NCBI GenBank assembly: GCA_964591295.1
Contig: CAZQAG010000002.1
Location: 27,809 to 91,808, forward strand
DNA from: VAXT01 sp964591295
GTDB taxonomy: Bacteria > Actinomycetota > Thermoleophilia > Gaiellales > Gaiellaceae
Length of the DNA stretch: 64,000 nucleotides
Direction of reading: 5' to 3'
A program made the position numbers and the translations under genes. The number at the start of each line of letters is the position of its first letter. The stretch's first letter is position 1. Shown here in pieces: positions 50,991 through 59,548 of this stretch. The notes under the pieces were generated by a model. That model saw only the letters and a list, made by a program, of their open reading frames with translations, had not been told where the DNA came from and did not search any database.

Positions 50991-52168
50991 GAGCGCACCG
51001 CCTCGACGAACGCTCGGACGCGCGCGGCGTCCTTGATCCCGGGCGAGACCTCGAGCTGTGAGCTGGCGTCGACGGCCCAGGGGCGGACGGTCTCGATCGC
51101 CTCGCGCACGTTCTCGGGAGCGAGCTTTCCCGCAAGCACGAGCCTGCCCTGGACCTGAGACGCGTGCGCAAAATGGGACGGGTCGTCCTGCTCCCAGGGG
51201 AGATCGGCGACCTGGGCAACAGGCTCGCCGTCCCGGAGGAGGACCGCGTCGCGGCTGCGATGGCCGTTCTCGCGGCCGTAGAGCTGGACGAGGTCGGCCG
51301 GCGCATCCCTCAGCTCGCCGACGAGAACCGCCACAGAGAGCATCGTCTCCGGAACTGGGAGCACCCGGTCGGCGCGACGCGGGCTTTCGGCGGCGAGGAT
51401 GAAGCCCGCGAGGTCGGCTCCCGCCTCGGCCGCCGCGCTCACGTCTTCCTCGCGCGTGAGGCCGCAGACCTTGACGAGCGGGCGGGCGAGCAGCTCACGC
51501 AGCTTCTGGCCGGGATCCGTCGCGCGCATGAGCGCCGAGCCGACGAGAACGGCGTCGGCTCCCGCGAGCTCGGCCGCAGCCGCCTGAGCGCGCGATTCGA
51601 TGCCGCTCTCCGCCACGATCACCCTCTCTGACTTAGCAACAGTCTGTTGCAAAGTCGCTCGGGCGCTGGCGATGAGCTCGAGTTGGCTTCGACGGTCGAT
51701 TTCGAACGTGCTCAGGTCGCGCGCGTTCAGGCCGACGAGGTCGGCTCCGAGCGCCGTCGCGCGCTCGAGCTCGGACGCCGAATGGGCCTCGACGAGGGTG
51801 TCGAGGCCGAGGAGGACGGCCGCCCCCATGAGGCGGGCAGCGAGCCGATCATCGAGGTCCCGCAGCAGGAGCAGAACGGCGTCGGCTCCCGCTGAGCGCA
51901 ACGAAGCGAGCTCGGACGGATCACGGAAGAACCCCTTGGCGAGGATCGGCAGGCCCGTAGCCGCGCGCGCGGCGACGAGATCCTCCCGCGAACCGCCGAA
52001 ACGCTCGTCGACGAGCACGGAGAGCGCAGCGGCTCCCGCCCGCTCAAAGTCCCGCGCCAGGATCGCTGGGTCGGCATCCGGCCGGAGATCGCCCGCTGAG
52101 GGGGACCGGCGCTTAATCTCGGCGATTCCCGCCAGGCCGGGTTGGCTGAGCGCGTCCCGGAACTTCAT
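50987..52168 (-). CDS. trpC(F): Bifunctional indole-3-glycerol-phosphate synthase / phosphoribosylanthranilate isomerase fusion
   Basis: 393 residues. Residues 1-225 are TrpC: AEIKRRSPSAG (Lys19), ILAKGFF (Lys78), GLNARDLSTFEID, VAESGI (Glu187). The N-terminus lacks about 35-40 residues found in most TrpC proteins. Residues ~230-393 are TrpF: VKVCGLTREEDV with catalytic Cys235, DLVQLYGRE and PWAVDASSQLEVSPGIKD. This TrpF part is only ~164 residues, against about 200, and the middle motif with GG(T/S)G..FDW is not visible. Fused trpC-trpF genes are known from enterobacteria and some actinobacteria. Start overlaps the trpD stop. Confidence 0.88.
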   Translation of the reverse strand: MKFRDALSQPGLAGIAEIKRRSPSAGDLRPDADPAILARDFERAGAAALSVLVDERFGGSREDLVAARAATGLPILAKGFFRDPSELASLRSAGADAVLLLLRDLDDRLAARLMGAAVLLGLDTLVEAHSASELERATALGADLVGLNARDLSTFEIDRRSQLELIASARATLQQTVAKSERVIVAESGIESRAQAAAAELAGADAVLVGSALMRATDPGQKLRELLARPLVKVCGLTREEDVSAAAEAGADLAGFILAAESPRRADRVLPVPETMLSVAVLVGELRDAPADLVQLYGRENGHRSRDAVLLRDGEPVAQVADLPWEQDDPSHFAHASQVQGRLVLAGKLAPENVREAIETVRPWAVDASSQLEVSPGIKDAARVRAFVEAVRS

Positions 52169-53187
52169 GCGGCGACCTTTGCCCGCGTGAAGGCGATCAG
52201 CTCGTCCAGGCGTGCGCCGGCCGCGCCGGAGTCGATTGCCTCCGTCGCCGCGGCCAGGCCTTCGCGCAGATTGCGTGCGTGGCCGGAGGCGGCGATCGCG
52301 CCCGCAGCGTTCAGGAGGACGGCACTCCGTGCTCCTCCGTTGGCACCCTCGAAGACCGAGCGGATCTTTCGCGCGTTCTCCTCCGGAGAGCCGCCGCCGA
52401 GGTCGGCAGGATCGCAGCGCGGCACGCCGAGGTCGAGGGGATCGATCTCGCGCCGCCGGACGCGCCCGTTCGCCACCTCGCAGACGAGGTTCGGCCCCGC
52501 CGGCGAGAGCTCGTCGACCCCTCCGGCGCCGTGGACGACGAACGCGCGGCGGGCTCCGAGGCGATTGAGGACGCTGGCGATCACCGGCACGAGCTCCGGC
52601 GCGTAAACGCCGACGACCTGTGCCCGGGCGCCGGCGGGGTTCGTGAGCGGGCCGAGCACGTTGAAGACCGTGCGCGCGGCGAGCTCGCGCCGCACCGGCG
52701 CCGCGTGGCGCATCGCCGGGTGGTGCGTCGGTGCGAAGAGGAAGCCGAAACCGAGCTCGTCGATCGAGCGGGCGACGCGCTTGGGCGTCAGATCGAGGTC
52801 GAACCCGAGTGCCTCGAGCACGTCCGCCGAGCCGGAGGAAGATGAGACCGCCCGGTTGCCGTGCTTCGCGACGCCGGCGCCCGCCGCGGCCGCGACGAGC
52901 GCCGCCGCGGTCGAGATGTTGAACGTGCCGGTCCCGTCGCCGCCCGTTCCTGCGGTGTCGACGAGGTCGTCCCGCTTGGGCGAAACGGCGAGGACGTGGT
53001 CGCGCATCGCCTCGGCGCAGCCGGTGATCTCGTCGGCGGTCTCGCCCTTCATCCGCAATGCGATCAGGAAACCGCCGATCTGGGCTGGCGTTGCGTCGCC
53101 GCGCATGATCTCGTCCATCACATCGCGCGCCTCGGCCTGCCCCAGGTCGTGACCGTCGAGGATCCGCGCCAGAGCTTCCCGGATCAC
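52165..53187 (-). CDS. trpD: Anthranilate phosphoribosyltransferase
   Basis: 340 residues from GTG at 53187. Makes phosphoribosylanthranilate. LVDTAGTGGDGTGTFNISTA is the PRPP-binding GTGGD motif, AKHGNRAVSSSSGSADVLEA is conserved, and FNVLGPLTNPAGA is the family block. Overlaps the trpG stop (GTGA). A longer frame continuing to 53949 runs through trpG and trpE antiphase and is not coding. Confidence 0.95.
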   Translation of the reverse strand: MIREALARILDGHDLGQAEARDVMDEIMRGDATPAQIGGFLIALRMKGETADEITGCAEAMRDHVLAVSPKRDDLVDTAGTGGDGTGTFNISTAAALVAAAAGAGVAKHGNRAVSSSSGSADVLEALGFDLDLTPKRVARSIDELGFGFLFAPTHHPAMRHAAPVRRELAARTVFNVLGPLTNPAGARAQVVGVYAPELVPVIASVLNRLGARRAFVVHGAGGVDELSPAGPNLVCEVANGRVRRREIDPLDLGVPRCDPADLGGGSPEENARKIRSVFEGANGGARSAVLLNAAGAIAASGHARNLREGLAAATEAIDSGAAGARLDELIAFTRAKVAA

Positions 53188-53744
53188 GGTGCCTCCAGAA
53201 AGTTGCGCGCGAGCTCCTGCCCGAGCGGCGTCAGAATCGACTCGGGGTGGAACTGGACGCCGTCCACCCGCAGCTCGCGGTGCCGGACGGCCATCACCTC
53301 GCCGTCCGCAGTCGTCGCCGAGACCTCGAGCACGTCCGGGACCCGGGTGGCCGCAAGCGAGTGGTAGCGGCCAGCCTCGAACTCGTCCGGAAGCCCGTGG
53401 AAGAGGCCGCGTCCGTCGTGGCGCACGGCGGCGGCTTTGCCGTGGACCAGCGTGCGGGCCAGCCCGACTTCGCCGCCGAAGGCTTCGACGATCGCCTGGT
53501 GTCCGAGGCAAACGCCGAGTGTGGCGACGCGGGGCGCAAGCCGTTGGATGATCGCGAGCGTCGCTCCCGATTCGCCGGGCCGCCCGGGACCGGGGGAGAT
53601 CACGAGCTTCGACGGATTGAGCCGCTCCGCCTCGTCCGCGTCCAAGTCGTCGTTGCGCCGCACGCAGACCTCGGCGCCGAGCTCCTCGAACAGGTGGGCG
53701 AGGTTGTAGGTGAAGCTGTCGTAGTTGTCGATCAGGAGAATCAC
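53184..53744 (-). CDS. trpG: Anthranilate synthase component II (glutamine amidotransferase)
   Basis: 186 residues from GTG at 53744. Class I amidotransferase: LLIDNYDSFTYNLAHLFEEL, VISPGPGRPGESG, nucleophile Cys in GVCLGHQAI, and the triad His-Glu in VQFHPES. The GTG overlaps the trpE stop (GTGA). Confidence 0.95.
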   Translation of the reverse strand: MILLIDNYDSFTYNLAHLFEELGAEVCVRRNDDLDADEAERLNPSKLVISPGPGRPGESGATLAIIQRLAPRVATLGVCLGHQAIVEAFGGEVGLARTLVHGKAAAVRHDGRGLFHGLPDEFEAGRYHSLAATRVPDVLEVSATTADGEVMAVRHRELRVDGVQFHPESILTPLGQELARNFLEAP

Positions 53745-54982
53745 GACGAGCCCTCCGCGAGGGTGATCGCCGTCTCGAGCGCGGCGAGCTTGCGCAGGCA
53801 CTCGTCGTGCTCGGCCGCCGGGTCCGAGTCGGCGACAATCCCCGCCCCGGCTTGCAGGTGGGCGACGCCGTCTCGGAGCACGATCGTCCGGATCGCGATG
53901 CAGGTATCGAAGGCCCCACCGGGCAGCGAGTAGCCGACGGCTCCGGCATACGGCCCGCGGCGATAGCCCTCGAGCTCGGAGATCAGCTGCATCGCCCGCA
54001 CCTTGGGTGCTCCGGAAACCGTCCCGGCCGGGAAGCAGGCGCGAAGGAGGTCGAACGCGCCGACGCCGTCCTTCAGCGTGCCTGTCACCTCGGAGACGAG
54101 GTGCGTCACGTGCGAGAAGCGCTCCGGCTCGAGCAGACGCTCGACCTGAACCGTTCCGGGAACACAGACGCGCGAGAGGTCATTCCGCCCGAGATCGACG
54201 AGCATCACGTGCTCCGCACGGTCCTTCTCCGAGGCCAAGAGCCGCTCGGCGTCACCGTCGCCCGCGTGCGTCGTTCCGGCGATTGGGTTCAGGCTCGCGC
54301 GGCCGTTCTCGGACTTGACGAGCGTCTCCGGCGACGAGCCGACGAGCGCCACGCCGTCCAGCTCGAGCAGAAAGAGGTACGGCGACGGATTGACTCGCCG
54401 AAGCGCGCGGTAGAGCTGGAGCGCGGACGCTGTCGTCGGCCGCTCGGCGCGCTGGGAGAGGACGATCTGGAACGCATCCCCGGAGCGGATGTGGCGCTTG
54501 GCCTCTTCGACGGCGCGCTGATACTCGAAGCGTCCCGGCGAGCGCAGCGTCCCCCGGGCGTCCCCGTTTCGCCCTGCCCCGGCTGGAAGCGTCCCGAGCT
54601 CTCCACCGAGCTTTGCCGAGATCTCGGCCTCGTCGCCGCAGAGCACGTCTGCGAAGCCCGTGACATGGTCGAAGCGGACGAGCACGTCGGGGATGACGAA
54701 CTGGCTCTCCGGGAGGTCTCCTCCGGCAGCCGGCAGCTCGACGGTCGGCTCGAGCCGCGCCGCGTAGTCGTAGGCGAGATAGCCGACGACGGGCTCGCCG
54801 CAGGCCTCGGCCTCGTCGATGCCGACGATCCGCGAGCCGTAGCCGACGAAAGAGTGTCGTCCAAGGCGCCCGCGTTCGACGGACTCGAGCAGGAACGAGG
54901 CGCCGCCGTCGTCCGGGCGCAGCCGGAGGTACGCACCGAGAGGGGTGACGAGATCGGTTGCTATGACGGTGATCGGATTCAT
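53741..54982 (-). CDS. trpE: Anthranilate synthase component I
   Basis: 413 residues from ATG at 54982 (MNPITVIATD); a TTG at 54994 is an alternative. Chorismate-binding core: FQIVLSQRAERP, LVGSSPETLVKSENGRASLN, IAGTTHAGDGDAE, EKDRAEHVMLVDLGRNDLSR, CFPAGTVSGAPKVRAM. The N-terminal domain is short compared with enterobacterial TrpE (about 520 residues), and the usual feedback-inhibition motif LLES is present in a form, SFLLESVERG. The first operon gene after the leader. Confidence 0.95.
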   Translation of the reverse strand: MNPITVIATDLVTPLGAYLRLRPDDGGASFLLESVERGRLGRHSFVGYGSRIVGIDEAEACGEPVVGYLAYDYAARLEPTVELPAAGGDLPESQFVIPDVLVRFDHVTGFADVLCGDEAEISAKLGGELGTLPAGAGRNGDARGTLRSPGRFEYQRAVEEAKRHIRSGDAFQIVLSQRAERPTTASALQLYRALRRVNPSPYLFLLELDGVALVGSSPETLVKSENGRASLNPIAGTTHAGDGDAERLLASEKDRAEHVMLVDLGRNDLSRVCVPGTVQVERLLEPERFSHVTHLVSEVTGTLKDGVGAFDLLRACFPAGTVSGAPKVRAMQLISELEGYRRGPYAGAVGYSLPGGAFDTCIAIRTIVLRDGVAHLQAGAGIVADSDPAAEHDECLRKLAALETAITLAEGSS

Positions 54983-54991
54983 TTTCGGCAA

Positions 54992-55020
54992 CAAAAAAGA
55001 CCTCCCAGCGGGAAGGTCTA
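54992..55020 (-). terminator. trp attenuator hairpin
   Basis: On the reverse strand, AGACCTTCCC-GCT-GGGAGGTCT (55019 to 54998, one bulged T) is followed by TTTTTT and then trpE. It lies between the leader peptide gene and trpE and is the expected position of an attenuator terminator. GCGGGA near 55063-55068, just after the Trp codons of the leader, can pair with TCCCGC (55008-55013) in the hairpin's first arm and would act as an antiterminator. Confidence 0.8.
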
Positions 55021-55051
55021 CGGGCGGAACGGGCTGTCGGCCTAGGTCAGA

Positions 55052-55120
55052 TCAGGCGATGCTCCCGCCCCGCTCGTGGCGCCAGTACCAGGCCCAGCTG
55101 CTGCGCAGGTCGAGAGTCAT
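55052..55120 (-). CDS. trpL: trp operon leader peptide
   Basis: 22-residue reading from ATG at 55120 to TGA at 55052. It begins MTLDLRSS and then has three Trp and one Tyr in five residues (W-A-W-Y-W). Tryptophan codons in such density are the classic signal of ribosome-mediated attenuation. The ATG follows a -35/-10 promoter with only 7 nt between box and start. A terminator hairpin follows 32 nt after the stop. Too short to be seen in a usual gene search. Confidence 0.88.
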   Translation of the reverse strand: MTLDLRSSWAWYWRHERGGSIA

Positions 55121-55127
55121 TGAACTC

Positions 55128-55156
55128 AGGGTAGGTCGGGAGCTCGCCGCCGTCAA
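55128..55156 (-). promoter_or_regulatory. trp operon promoter
   Basis: On the reverse strand, TTGACG (55156-55151), a 17-nt spacer and TACCCT (55133-55128). The predicted start site coincides with the ATG of the leader peptide (55120), so the leader message would be leaderless. The -35 box overlaps the last codons of the chorismate mutase gene. Confidence 0.7.
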
Positions 55157-55455
55157 GCGCCGCCTTCGTCGGGCTCCGAGGTGGAGACCTCGCGCTTCGT
55201 CAGATCGAAGACGGCGCCGTAGAACTCCCGCAGTCCCTCTGTCGAGACCGGGCCCCGGTTCGCGCGGCCCAGGTCCTTGAGGATCCACTCCTCGCGCGCG
55301 GGATCGACGAAGCCGAGCCCGTGGGACTCCTTGTACTCCTTGAGCTGCGCGACCAGCCGCAGGCGCTTGTTGAGGGCTTCCACGAGGGCGCGGTCGTTGT
55401 CCGAGATCTGCTCGCGGAACTGACGGATGACCGGGTCTGAGCTCTCGTCCGCCAT
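55153..55455 (-). CDS. Chorismate mutase, AroQ type
   Basis: 100 residues from ATG at 55455. Makes prephenate from chorismate. The helical AroQ fold shows in REQISDNDRALVEALNKRLR, VAQLKEYKESHGLGFVDPAR and REEWILKDLGRANRGPVS. The TTG at 55479 gives a longer form but overlaps the divergent aroF promoter. It ends in the -35 box of the trp promoter and probably reads into the trp operon as well. It feeds the tyrA product encoded on the other strand. Confidence 0.85.
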   Translation of the reverse strand: MADESSDPVIRQFREQISDNDRALVEALNKRLRLVAQLKEYKESHGLGFVDPAREEWILKDLGRANRGPVSTEGLREFYGAVFDLTKREVSTSEPDEGGA

Positions 55456-55480
55456 GGCCGAGAGCGTAGAGGACCCCAAC

Positions 55481-55486
55481 TAGACT
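55481..55486 (+). promoter_or_regulatory. Candidate -10 box of aroF
   Basis: TAGACT ends 9 nt before the ATG at 55496, with no Shine-Dalgarno sequence between. Confidence 0.4.
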
Positions 55487-55495
55487 TGCCGCGCT

Positions 55496-56536
55496 ATGGC
55501 GACAAACGGCTCTCCCGAGCTTCTCATCGTGATGGGCGCGGCCGCGACGCCGGAGCAGACGGAGCACGTCGTCGTGCGCCTCCAGGAATCCGGCGCTGAC
55601 GCACGCGTCGCGACCGGCCGTGGGGCGACCGTGATCGGCGTGATCGGGGACCGCGAGCTGCTTGCCACACTGCCGCTGGAGGGCTACCCGGGCGTCGAGC
55701 AGGTCGTTCCGATTCTGAAGCCGTACAAGCTCGTCGCGCGCGAGCTCGTCCCCGACCCGACGGTGATCGACGTGCGGGGCCGGCAGATCGGTGACACGGC
55801 CTTCGGCCTGATCGCGGGCCCCTGCTCGGTCGAGTATCGGGAGCAGACGCTCGAGACAGCCCGCGCGGTCGCTGCGGCGGGCGCGACGATGCTCCGCGGC
55901 GGCGCCTTCAAGCCGCGTACCTCGCCGTACACCTTCCAGGGCCTCGGCCTCGAGGCGCTCGAGATCCTGCGGGAGGCCGGCGACGAGACCGGGCTGCCGG
56001 TCGTGACCGAGCTGATGGACCCGCGGCACGTCGAGGCCGTCGTCGAGGCAACCGACGTGATCCAGATCGGGGCGCGGAACAGCCAGAACTTCCTGCTGCT
56101 CTCCGAGGTGGGGCGGGCGAACAAGCCCGTCCTGCTCAAGCGCGGGCCCTCGACCTCGGTCGAGGAGCTCCTGATGGCGGCCGAGTACGTGGCCAAGGAG
56201 GGGAACGAGCAGATCATCCTTTGCGAGCGCGGGATCAAGACGTTCGAGACGGCGACGCGATACACGCTCGATCTGGGCGCAGTCGCCGCGCTCAAGCAGG
56301 AGACGCACCTGCCCGTGATCGTCGATCCCTCGCACGCGGCGGGGCGACGCGACCTCGTGCTGCCCCTGGCCCGCGCCGCTGCGGCAGTCGGCGCCGACGG
56401 GATCATCGTCGAGACTCACCCGCAGCCCGAGCAGGCGCTTTCGGACGGCCCACAGCAGATCCCGACGAGCGAGTTCGCCCAGTTCGCGGCCGAGGTGACC
56501 GCGATCGTCGAGGTCATGGGCAAGCACATCGGCTAG
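55496..56536 (+). CDS. aroF: 3-deoxy-7-phosphoheptulonate (DAHP) synthase, KDO8P-like type
   Basis: 346 residues. First step of the shikimate pathway. An N-terminal regulatory ferredoxin-like domain (LIVMGAAATPEQTEHVVVRL) precedes the barrel. Active-site parts are FGLIAGPCSVEYREQTLE, MLRGGAFKPRTSPYTFQGLG, LLKRGPSTSVEE, ERGIKTFE and PVIVDPSHAAGRR. The N-terminal domain is the type known from Thermotoga, where it mediates feedback control by tyrosine. Overlaps the tyrA start by one base (TAGTG). Confidence 0.95.
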   Translation: MATNGSPELLIVMGAAATPEQTEHVVVRLQESGADARVATGRGATVIGVIGDRELLATLPLEGYPGVEQVVPILKPYKLVARELVPDPTVIDVRGRQIGDTAFGLIAGPCSVEYREQTLETARAVAAAGATMLRGGAFKPRTSPYTFQGLGLEALEILREAGDETGLPVVTELMDPRHVEAVVEATDVIQIGARNSQNFLLLSEVGRANKPVLLKRGPSTSVEELLMAAEYVAKEGNEQIILCERGIKTFETATRYTLDLGAVAALKQETHLPVIVDPSHAAGRRDLVLPLARAAAAVGADGIIVETHPQPEQALSDGPQQIPTSEFAQFAAEVTAIVEVMGKHIG

Positions 56537-57636
56537 TGGTAGCGCGGCTGACGATCGTCGGTACCGGCCTGATCGGAGCATCGGTCGGGCTCGCGGCGAA
56601 GCAGGCAGGCGTCGCCGAGGTCACGGGCTTCGACCCCGACGAGGGCGCGCTCGCCGTCGCGGTCGAGAGGGGCGCGATCGACCGTGACGCTTCCTCGCTG
56701 GCCGACGCGCTCACAGATTCCGACCTTGCCGTGGTGGCCGCGCCCGTGACGCAGCTTGCGCGCCAGGTCGAGGAGGTGCTCGAGCTGAGTGCGGACCAGT
56801 GCACCGTCACCGACGTCGGCTCGACGAAGGCCGCAGCCTGCTCGGCCGCGGGCGGGTCTGCGCGCTTCGTCGGCGGCCACCCGGTCTGCGGGTCCGAGGC
56901 ACGTGGCCCGGCAAGCGCGAGCGGCGAGCTCTTCCAGGGGGCGACGTGGTTCCTGACGCCGCTCGCCGGCACCGACGCCGAGCGCTACCGGCTCGTCCAC
57001 GGGTTCGTCACCGACCTCGGCGCCACTCCGGTTGCGATCGATCCCGACACCCACGACCGGCTCGTCGCGCTCACGAGCCATCTCCCGCACGCTCTGGCGA
57101 ACCTGCTCGTCAACCAGGCGGGCTCGACGCGGATCGAGCGGCACGACCCGCTTCTGGCTGCCGGCGGCTCGCTCCGGGACATGACGCGTGTCGCGGGGGC
57201 GAACCCCCGGATCTGGGTGGACATCTTCCTCGAGAACGCCGTCGCGATCGCGGAGACGCTAGGTGAGCACCGCCGGCGCATCGAGCAGCTCGAGAACGCC
57301 CTCGCGGCGGGCGACGCCGGGTTTCTCGCGCGCTGGATCGGCGAGGCGGCAGGCAACCGGCGGCGGATGCTCGAAGTGGCCTACCCCGACCCGACGACTC
57401 TCCACCAGTTGCGCGTGCACGTCCCCGACCGGCCGGGCGTGCTCGCCGCGATCACGCAGGCGCTCGGGGCCGAGCGGATCAATATCGAGGACTTCGAGCT
57501 CAAGCACGCCTCGCCCGAGCGAGGCGGGGTGCTGCACGTGCTCGTCGCGGGCGCGCGCGAGGCCGAACGCGCGGCGGCGCTGCTCGAGGAACAGGGGTAC
57601 GGCGTGGTCGTCTCGCCGGTGCTGGAAGACCGATGA
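56536..57636 (+). CDS. tyrA: Prephenate dehydrogenase with C-terminal ACT domain
   Basis: 366 residues from GTG at 56536. NAD-binding Rossmann start LTIVGTGLIGASVGLAAKQA, catalytic region FVGGHPVCGSEARGPASASG, and late ALTSHLPHALANLLVNQ. The C-terminal ~85 residues are an ACT domain (LHQLRVHVPDRPGVLAAITQ), which probably binds tyrosine for feedback control. Overlaps aroA by 4 nt (ATGA). Confidence 0.93.
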   Translation: MVARLTIVGTGLIGASVGLAAKQAGVAEVTGFDPDEGALAVAVERGAIDRDASSLADALTDSDLAVVAAPVTQLARQVEEVLELSADQCTVTDVGSTKAAACSAAGGSARFVGGHPVCGSEARGPASASGELFQGATWFLTPLAGTDAERYRLVHGFVTDLGATPVAIDPDTHDRLVALTSHLPHALANLLVNQAGSTRIERHDPLLAAGGSLRDMTRVAGANPRIWVDIFLENAVAIAETLGEHRRRIEQLENALAAGDAGFLARWIGEAAGNRRRMLEVAYPDPTTLHQLRVHVPDRPGVLAAITQALGAERINIEDFELKHASPERGGVLHVLVAGAREAERAAALLEEQGYGVVVSPVLEDR

Positions 57637-58919
57637 CGCTCGTCGAGCCGGCGAGAATGCTCGTCGGCCACATCGGCGTTCCCGGGGACAAGTCGATCTC
57701 CCACCGCGCGGTGCTGCTCGGCGCGATCGCCGAGGGCGAGACGACGATTGCAGGCTTCGGGCGCTCGGCTGACACGGAGTCGACGCTCGCCGCGGTGCGC
57801 TCGCTCGGCGTCGAGATCGCCGAGGACGAGGTCGATCTCGTCCGCGTGCAGGGACGCGGGCTGCGCGGGCTGAACGCATCCGGTGAGCCGATCGACTGCG
57901 GCAACTCGGGGACGACACTTCGGCTTCTCCCCGGCATCCTCGTCGGGCAGGAGGGCCGCTTCGAACTGACGGGCGACGAGTCGCTTCGCTCGCGGCCGGT
58001 CGAGCGGATCGCGGAGCCGCTCAGGCAGATGGGTGCGTCGGTCGAAACCGCGGACGGGCGCGCGCCGCTCGTCGTCGATGGGGGCCGCGAGCTGAGCGGG
58101 ATCCGCTACGAGCTGCCTGTGGCGAGCGCCCAGGTGAAGTCCGCCGTCCTGCTGGCGGGGCTCTACGCCTCGGGAGAGACGACCGTCGTCGAGCCGATTC
58201 CGACCCGCGACCACACGGAGATCATGCTCGCCGCGGGCGGCGTGGTGATTCGGCGTGGGGGGCACAAGGTGACCGTCCGCCGGGTGGAGCGGCTCGAGCT
58301 GGGACGGGTCGAGGTGCCCGGTGACTTCTCCTCGGCGGCGCCCTTCATCGTCGCCGCGACGCTGCTCCCGGGGTCGGAGCTGATCGTGCACGACGTGGGG
58401 CTGAACCCCACGCGAACGGGCCTCCTCGACGTTCTCGCCCGGATGGGCGCGCGGATCACCGTCCTCAACAGGCGGCGGCTGGGGGGCGAGCCGGTCGGCG
58501 ACCTCGAAGTGCACGCGTCCGAGCTCACCGCGACGGCGATCGGGCCCGAGGAGGTGCCGAGGCTGATCGACGAGCTGCCCCTGGTCGCGCTTGCGGCTGC
58601 CTTGGCGCACGGTGAGACCGTCATCCGTGGCGCCGGCGAGCTCCGTGTCAAGGAAACGGACCGAATCGAAAGTGTCAGAACTTCGCTACGAGCCCTTGGC
58701 GTGCATGTCTCGGCGAGCGATGATGTCCTCAGGGTGAGAGGGGTCCCAACCCGCCCAAAGGGTGGGGGTATGAGTTCACGCGGGGATCATCGGCTTGCGA
58801 TGCTCGGCGCTACGGCGGGTCTCGTCTCGCGCGAGGGAGTGCGCATCGAGGGGGCCGAGGCGGTGGGGGTAAGCTTCCCCGGATTCTTCGACCTTCTCGA
58901 GTCGGTCACACAGCGATGA
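57633..58919 (+). CDS. aroA: 3-phosphoshikimate 1-carboxyvinyltransferase (EPSP synthase)
   Basis: 428 residues. GDKSISHRAVLLGAIAEGET (Lys and Ser contacts), DCGNSGTTLRLLPGILVG, VASAQVKSAVLLAGLYASGE, and LRVKETDRIESVRTSLRALG carrying the catalytic Glu-Asp region. Class typing for glyphosate sensitivity was not attempted. Overlaps cmk by 4 nt. Confidence 0.95.
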   Translation: MTLVEPARMLVGHIGVPGDKSISHRAVLLGAIAEGETTIAGFGRSADTESTLAAVRSLGVEIAEDEVDLVRVQGRGLRGLNASGEPIDCGNSGTTLRLLPGILVGQEGRFELTGDESLRSRPVERIAEPLRQMGASVETADGRAPLVVDGGRELSGIRYELPVASAQVKSAVLLAGLYASGETTVVEPIPTRDHTEIMLAAGGVVIRRGGHKVTVRRVERLELGRVEVPGDFSSAAPFIVAATLLPGSELIVHDVGLNPTRTGLLDVLARMGARITVLNRRRLGGEPVGDLEVHASELTATAIGPEEVPRLIDELPLVALAAALAHGETVIRGAGELRVKETDRIESVRTSLRALGVHVSASDDVLRVRGVPTRPKGGGMSSRGDHRLAMLGATAGLVSREGVRIEGAEAVGVSFPGFFDLLESVTQR

Positions 58920-59548
58920 TCGTTGCCATCGACGGGCCCGCCGGGGCGGGAAAGAGCACGGTCGCAAGCCGGCTCGCAGAACGCCTCGGCTTTCGCTACC
59001 TCGACACCGGGGCGATGTACCGCGCCCTCACGTGGCTCGCGATGCGGGAGGGGATCCCGCTCGCGGAGGGCGACACGCTCGGCGAGCTCGCCCGCGAGCA
59101 CCAGGTCGACCTCGACGAGTCCGGCCGCGTGTCGATCGCGGGCACCGACGTCACCTCGGCGATCCGCCAGTCGCGAATCGACCGGCTCGTGCCCGTCGTC
59201 GCCCGGCACCCCCAGGTACGCACCGTCATGCGCGAGCGTCAGCGCGAGTTGGCCGAGCTCGGCGATGCGGTCATCGAAGGGCGCGACATCGGCACCGTCG
59301 TCTGCCCGGACGCGGACGTGAAGGTCTACCTCCAGGCGGACCGGGCGGTCCGCGAACAGCGCCGCCTCGCCGAGCGGCCCGACATCGGAGCCGATGCGCT
59401 CGCTACCGACCTACGCGCCCGCGACGAAAGCGACGCGGCGCGGATGCAGCCGGCCGAGGACGCACTCGAGATCGACACGAGCGACCTCGACGTCGCGGAC
59501 GTCGTCGACCGGATCGAGAAGCTTGTGCGTGAGCGCCTGCCGGCATGA
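58916..59548 (+). CDS. cmk: Cytidylate kinase
   Basis: 210 residues. P-loop GPAGAGKSTVASRLAERLGF, acceptor segment RYLDTGAMYRALTWLAMREG and lid-region GRDIGTVVCPDADVKVYLQA. Phosphorylates CMP and dCMP. Co-transcribed with aroA and plsC through 4-nt overlaps; the aroA-cmk neighbourhood is common in actinobacteria and elsewhere. Confidence 0.95.
   Translation: MIVAIDGPAGAGKSTVASRLAERLGFRYLDTGAMYRALTWLAMREGIPLAEGDTLGELAREHQVDLDESGRVSIAGTDVTSAIRQSRIDRLVPVVARHPQVRTVMRERQRELAELGDAVIEGRDIGTVVCPDADVKVYLQADRAVREQRRLAERPDIGADALATDLRARDESDAARMQPAEDALEIDTSDLDVADVVDRIEKLVRERLPA

Noticed and set aside
49165..51306. Long reverse-strand open frame ending in trpA
   Set aside because: trpA starts at 49881, in the GTGA overlap with trpB; the rest is an Arg-rich shadow frame.
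52165..53949. Apparent trpD protein of 594 residues, possible fusion
   Set aside because: The upstream 254 codons run through trpG and trpE in another frame and are Arg/Ser/Pro-rich noise; trpD begins at the GTG at 53187.
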